64,000 nucleotides of DNA, taken from Stromatinia cepivora. Taxonomy: Eukaryota > Ascomycota > Leotiomycetes > Helotiales > Sclerotiniaceae. The stretch covers positions 620,001 through 684,000 of the forward strand of contig RCTD01000007.1 of assembly GCA_014898415.1 (NCBI GenBank). Reading direction: 5' to 3'. Within the stretch, counting starts at the first letter, position 1; every line of letters begins with the position of its first letter. Below, in pieces: positions 59,482-64,000 of this stretch. The notes beneath the pieces were generated by a model. It ran no database searches. It had not been told where the DNA came from and saw nothing but the letters and a program-made list of their open reading frames with translations. The translations under genes and the position numbers were made by a program.

Positions 59482-60267
59482 AAATTCCAATTAAGAGGTA
59501 TTCACAACTCATCACATTGCATTGGCATTCACATTCAAATCACAACTCCATAAATATCAATCACAAAAAACTCCAATCATAAAGGGAAAACATCAATTGA
59601 TCCTCTCTCAAGAAGAACGGACACTTTCTATCTACTTTCTATCTACTATCACAGGTTAATAATACCTGGTAAAATCCACCGCTAAAGAAATATCTTGAAT
59701 CCCACCCCCAAAAGAATATCTCAAATCCCACCACCTAAAAAATCTGATTCCCTTCCTGAAAAGCATCATACGTGAGTTCTACCTCCGCTCATAAGTACAT
59801 AATGAAATGGCACTCTTTCAAGTGTCCTGTTATCCAACCCTGTTACTAAACCTTGTTATCCAATTACGCCCTGAACAAGTCCCTCTTGTGGCAATGGTAT
59901 CATGATACCCAAACCAAACCAATATGTCTATATGCTCCTCTGTAACACCCTCCATTCGTAATAATATCCTAACACAGCCAATATAATGGATGGTAAATCG
60001 TAGTATGACCATTGCCAACCCAATTCAACTCCACCTTAATCTGATGATTCCAGGCGGAATGGAATTGTGGGGGCATTATGAATGAAAAAAAAAAATCGGA
60101 CTTGGTAATTTCTGTGTATAAAATGGCGCTCATAATGTTTTCAAACCTGTAACTCCCGAGAAATATATGAAGCCCTTCCATAGAATGCATTGATATATCC
60201 TGGCCAACCAGTGTCAGACATTCTCCAGGCCATATTGAGCATTATACTCGTTACTCGCTTCCCATGT
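59482..60267. other. Intergenic region
   Basis: No gene supported. Contains the 3' flank of the Gln/Asn-rich protein gene. Confidence 0.6.
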
Positions 60268-62859
60268 TTAACTATTTAGAAAATCATGGTTCGCCTGAAT
60301 TTGCTCATCTGGTATATCATGATAATTTCCAGAATAGTCATAGTCTGCACCAACGAGAAAATCTGAAAAGTCCGAGAGATCATCCATAGCAAGAGGAGCA
60401 TATTCTGTGCTATTAAAGTTCATGGCCGCTGTAGTAGCTCCTTGTTGATTAGAAGTTACGCAGTCTGAAACATTGGAGTTTTCCTGAGACTTTGAAGCTG
60501 GTGACCCATTGGGTGCCTCGTTGATTTGAGGCGTCGGCGGATCATCCAAATCGCTCAAGACGTTGGTAGAGGCGGGAGATGCCTCAACTTGCTGTTGAAA
60601 TTGTCCTTGAGCTTGATCATGGAATTGCTCCGGGGCAGGTAGAGAAAGTTCAATGTCCAAGCTACCAAAATCCGTGTCAAATTGAGCTGGACTATGCGCA
60701 GCAGAAGCAACTAGAGGTGCAGCAACAATTAAAAAATCAATTGGGACGACAGGAGAAACAGTCGGAGTAGCTGCTAGAGCAGCGCTATGGAGGCCTTGTG
60801 TACTTGCTGGTATGTGTGCAATAGACTTTTGATCACTTTGTTCGTGATGGTCATTGTGGTTTAACTGCCCAGATCCGCTACTACCCTCGCTATTATGTCT
60901 TTTGTTGTTTCTTTCACCATTCTCATACGGATTCATATCAGATAAGCCGGCCTCATCAACGTTCCTTTTGTATCTTCTTTCGATTCCAGTAGAGGGCTGT
61001 GGTTGCCGACATATGGTTTTGACTTGGGCAGCAACACCACCTCGGTTTCCAAAATTATTTGACATTGCTTGATTACCAAAAGAGTTAGTGGAACCAGAGG
61101 TGGAACCAGGAGTATTCACCGTGGTTTGCGGAAGTCCATGAGAAGTAGTGAAACCAGGATTGTTGTTAATTGTGGTTTGTGGCAGTCCATGAGATGTTGG
61201 AGGCATAAATTGGGCACCCGGCATACCGTTCAAATCTATACCTGATGACAGGTAGGGAAATTGCATACCGGGCTGCTGTTGTGCCAGATACTGGTTTGTA
61301 TGTGGTAGTTCATGCTGTGACATCATACCTCCGTTATATTGTCCATCCTGCGACATCATGCCTCCTTTGAATTGTCCATACGAAGGTGTATTATAGGGAT
61401 TAGTAAATCTTCCAACATCAGCCGAACCTGGCGGTATCATCATTTCATTTCTGCCCAAGCCTGGTGTATACCCTCCGTAGTTTATTGGGTATGGCGAGCT
61501 CGTAGGTAATCCATGGCTGTAAGCTTGCATTTGTGGTTGAAACATCGAAGTTTCGGAGCCCATCTGATTGCCTTGGAGCTGGGACATGCTACTCGGAAAC
61601 ATTTGTTGTGGAATCTGAGGAATGCCGTTGCCACTCTGCATTGGAGTACCCATTTGCTGTCCGTGGTTCATTGTCTGTCTCAATCGAGCGGGCATGCTAG
61701 CACCAGAGCTGTTCGAAAATGTGGTTGATAGAGTTGTCTCGCGGCGTGCCTGTCCATGTTGTTGTTGGCTACCAAAACCTAACATACCACTGGGTTGAGG
61801 TTAGTAAGTTCGTGGGATCACTGTGTAGCATAAGTACATACAAATCTCCATTAATTCCAGGTTCTTGTTGGTATGACCTGTCGAAGTCTGGTTGCTTCAT
61901 ACTGTGTAAGGCATTAAATTGGCCGCGGCTGATTTGCTCATTTCCAAGCATATCTGTAGGACGATGGGATCCTCTTCTTTCCATAATTTGGTGCAACCTT
62001 GCAAATTCTGGCGGGTTCATAGCATTCATAGTCTGAGATTGCTCGGAAGTGATTTGTCCAGCTCTGGTCATGTTCTGATTATCGATACTTCTTGATATCA
62101 ATGTGTTAAGATCCAGCAGCCTTGAAGGTCTCGGAATTGGAGCTGTATCGGCAGAGCCCCCCGAGCCTTGTACCTGTGGAAGCTTGGCGCCGCTTATATT
62201 TCGCGGAGTTCTAAACATGTTTTCACTCGTGCTGTCCTCGTCCTGAGAAGAGGTATTGTATTGATGACGTAGTCGCTCAATTGCTGCTAGAACTGCCTGA
62301 GAGGGTTGTGGTGCACTACGAAATTAGAAAATAATACTCAAAAGGGGGAGAAGAACATATGAAATTGTAGGGATAAGGATTGACAGATACTCGCAACTGA
62401 ATAGGAAAAGGAAAAAATTTGTTATGGGAAGCCCTAAGCTAAATTTAACTGGTTGACTTACTTCGGTAATTTATAACTATAATATAAAAATCAGCCTCAT
62501 GAATTTACTCGATTAACCAATAAATAGAGAGAAGGAATACGATTTGGTATAGAATATATCCTCAGTAGTAACAATAGGGAAAGTACCAAACTGAAAAACT
62601 CTACATAAGGGTATGAGACGGGGTTTAGAGGCACTTACTCCGCTTTCTTGCTACCACGGACGTATTTGACACCATTCGCATCTGGGGTATGGTGCAGATC
62701 CTGAACATTCTTCTTGCAAAGGACTGCAATTTCTTCGTCCGTGAAGCACCTAATGGGTCTGCCGTTTTTTTGTGTAGGCGAGGTGTTTGGTTTTGTGATG
62801 TCAGATGCCAGTAGAACATACCAAATCCCATCATCCGTCCATGTCTTCACGCCTACCAT
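60268..62859 (-). CDS. Gln/Asn/Met-rich protein of unknown function, with two microexons
   Basis: Five exons, 62859..62639 (221 nt), 62476..62462 (15 nt), 62396..62391 (6 nt), 62315..61842 (474 nt) and 61789..60268 (1522 nt), give 745 aa; introns are 162, 65, 75 and 52 bp. Every junction is phase 2, so the microexons add whole residues (DYKLP, then NC) without changing frame. The N-terminus (MVGVKTWTDDGIWYVLLASD, then RCFTDEEIAVLCKKN) looks like a small folded helical domain I cannot name. The rest is disordered: SHGLPQTT twice, GGMMSQ twice, Gln/Asn/Met runs, NLS-like RRYKRN and KRH, then an acidic-aromatic end (DDLSDFSDFLVGADYDYSGN) resembling an activation domain. A transcriptional regulator is possible but unproven. 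Start chosen at the first ATG of the spliced frame; the upstream frame stays open to 62937 without an ATG. Confidence 0.7.
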
Positions 62860-62891
62860 CTTTTCGAATTTTAAATAACGCCTGTATATGT

Positions 62892-63554
62892 TTAAGTGGA
62901 GTTCCAAATCTTGAGCTGCAGGTGTATCCGTTCCCAATTGGTTAAATAGTAAAGGTCTGTCGGTAAAAATGTGAGTAAATAAAAATTCTGATATTTTTTT
63001 CTCCTTGCGGGGTATGATGTCCTCAATTCGCTTATGCTGTCTGGCTCGATCTTGTAAATTGTTGTTATCCGTTTTTCGTCGTTGCTATTTCCCGTCTCGT
63101 GGATCCCCTCGATCCTGGAAAAGGTGGGATAATAATATTGTAAGTTAAATTTTGATCTGATTCCCACCTTTGTGCGATCTATTTCCTTCGGTCTACCTCT
63201 GACTGCTCCAAAAGAACCTCTCAAGTCATATGTGTTGTATTTAGGAAGTGTGTGGTTTTGGATAGGATCCTTGTTGAAAATATTCAGGGGGATCTCGGAT
63301 GAGGGGTCGATGCTTGGCACAGTAAGTTTTGGTCTCAAGTTTTCGAAAATGATGTTATGAATCGTAGAGTAGTATTGTATGTAATAATGTTGTTCGTTAG
63401 GATGAAAGAGAATGTATTTCGAAAGTTCGATTGTAGGGCGTTTAAATGTGCCGAGTTGGAAAGAGGGGGGGGATGGTATCCGTTGATTATTCACAGCGAT
63501 AGCCGTAGGCGAAAACCAATTTTCGTGAATTATTCGAATATTCGATATTAAAAG
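62892..63554 (-). other. 220-codon open frame lacking any ATG
   Basis: The minus frame is open from just after a TAG-like acceptor (TCTTATTTAG, ending at 63555) to a stop at 62892-62894. It contains no Met codon. The text looks coding in places (HENWFSPTAIAVNNQRIPSP, FKRPTIELSKYILFHPNEQ, YDLRGSFGAVRGRPKEIDR). It may be an internal exon of a gene whose start lies upstream, a 5' extension of the gene to its left, or chance in an AT-rich stretch. An upstream frame at 63548-63751 (FRTIRRLKLLCAAESSFENP) could be a preceding exon. Confidence 0.3.
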
Positions 63555-64000
63555 CTAAATAAGAGATACGTGATTCTGATAACCGTGTATGTATTCGTGA
63601 TTGTAAAATTTGAATAGAGTGCTCTTCGGGGATTTTCGAAACTGGATTCGGCTGCGCAGAGCAATTTGAGACGTCGAATAGTGCGAAAATAATCCTGTCT
63701 ATGAATTGTCTCTGCCTGTATGATGAGCTGTAAAGCCTGAAAGCTCTCCAAAAATTAAGGTAGAGTCAATATGGTCTAAATATAAAAAGAGGAATGATAT
63801 GATAGAAGATCCAGGTCAGAATACCAGATTGCTTGATACCTTGGTACCTTGGTACGAAATCCGATGCGGAAGTTATTTGTCCAAGAGTGTCGGGCTCAAG
63901 AAAGGTAGTATCTAAATATATGAAGAAGAGGACGGTATAATATAAAGCCCAAGGTAGAATCCTAGGTTTCTAATAGCAAATCTGATGTGGAAAGTATTTT
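63555..64000. other. Right end of window
   Basis: One minus frame (to 63751) with coding-like text but no ATG and no clear domain. The remainder is AT-rich with no supported gene. Confidence 0.4.

Overview
This window is fungal nuclear DNA. Genes are spaced a few kilobases apart, introns are short (49-162 bp, GT...AG), starts lie behind pyrimidine-rich leaders, and the recognisable proteins are filamentous-ascomycete types (NudF/PAC1 with a LisH domain, a long XMAP215/Stu2 protein, a long calponin-domain protein, GEN1 with a fungal tail). The overall look fits Pezizomycotina, most likely a leotiomycete of the Sclerotiniaceae kind (Botrytis/Sclerotinia/Monilinia). That lineage call is inference; no rRNA or marker gene is present to confirm it.

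Left part (1-12.6 kb): the 3' part of a GEN1/Yen1 Holliday-junction resolvase gene (+) converges on a calponin-homology protein (-). A conserved uncharacterised protein (+) and a BTB protein (+) follow. 12.6-19 kb has no well-supported gene. It holds an alternating 61/68-bp tandem repeat, a 53-bp inverted repeat with a 314-bp spacer, a pair of similar ~80-bp segments next to a possible cysteine-rich exon pair, and a perfect decamer microsatellite.

Middle (19-36 kb): a type II membrane glycosyltransferase-like gene (-), then nudF/PAC1 (-) and the Stu2/XMAP215 gene (+). The last two are microtubule/dynein regulators transcribed divergently from one 1.3-kb region. About 8 kb with almost no genes follows, including an extreme AT-rich block at 28.5-29.2 kb. 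It ends at a four-exon gene for a 74-residue Cys/His-rich protein that is visible only when small exons are joined.

Right part (36-64 kb): a second gene-poor 6 kb, an orphan gene, and a dispersed cluster of four homologous genes (here called the DUF7918-like family). Two copies are intact (45.4-46.8 and 57.1-58.5 kb) and two are broken (42.8-44.4 and 55.1-56.2 kb). Between them sit three housekeeping-type genes: a BAP31/Yet-type ER protein, tRNA-dihydrouridine synthase 3, and a Kelch-propeller protein. The window closes with a 119-residue orphan, a Gln/Asn/Met-rich protein gene containing 15-nt and 6-nt microexons, and a 220-codon open frame without a single ATG.

There is no operon logic here. 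The functional links visible are the divergent nudF/stu2 pair and the duplicating, decaying DUF7918-like family. No rRNA, tRNA, CRISPR or clear transposon gene was recognised. Exon coordinates were worked out by eye from splice signals, reading phase and family resemblance, without transcript evidence.
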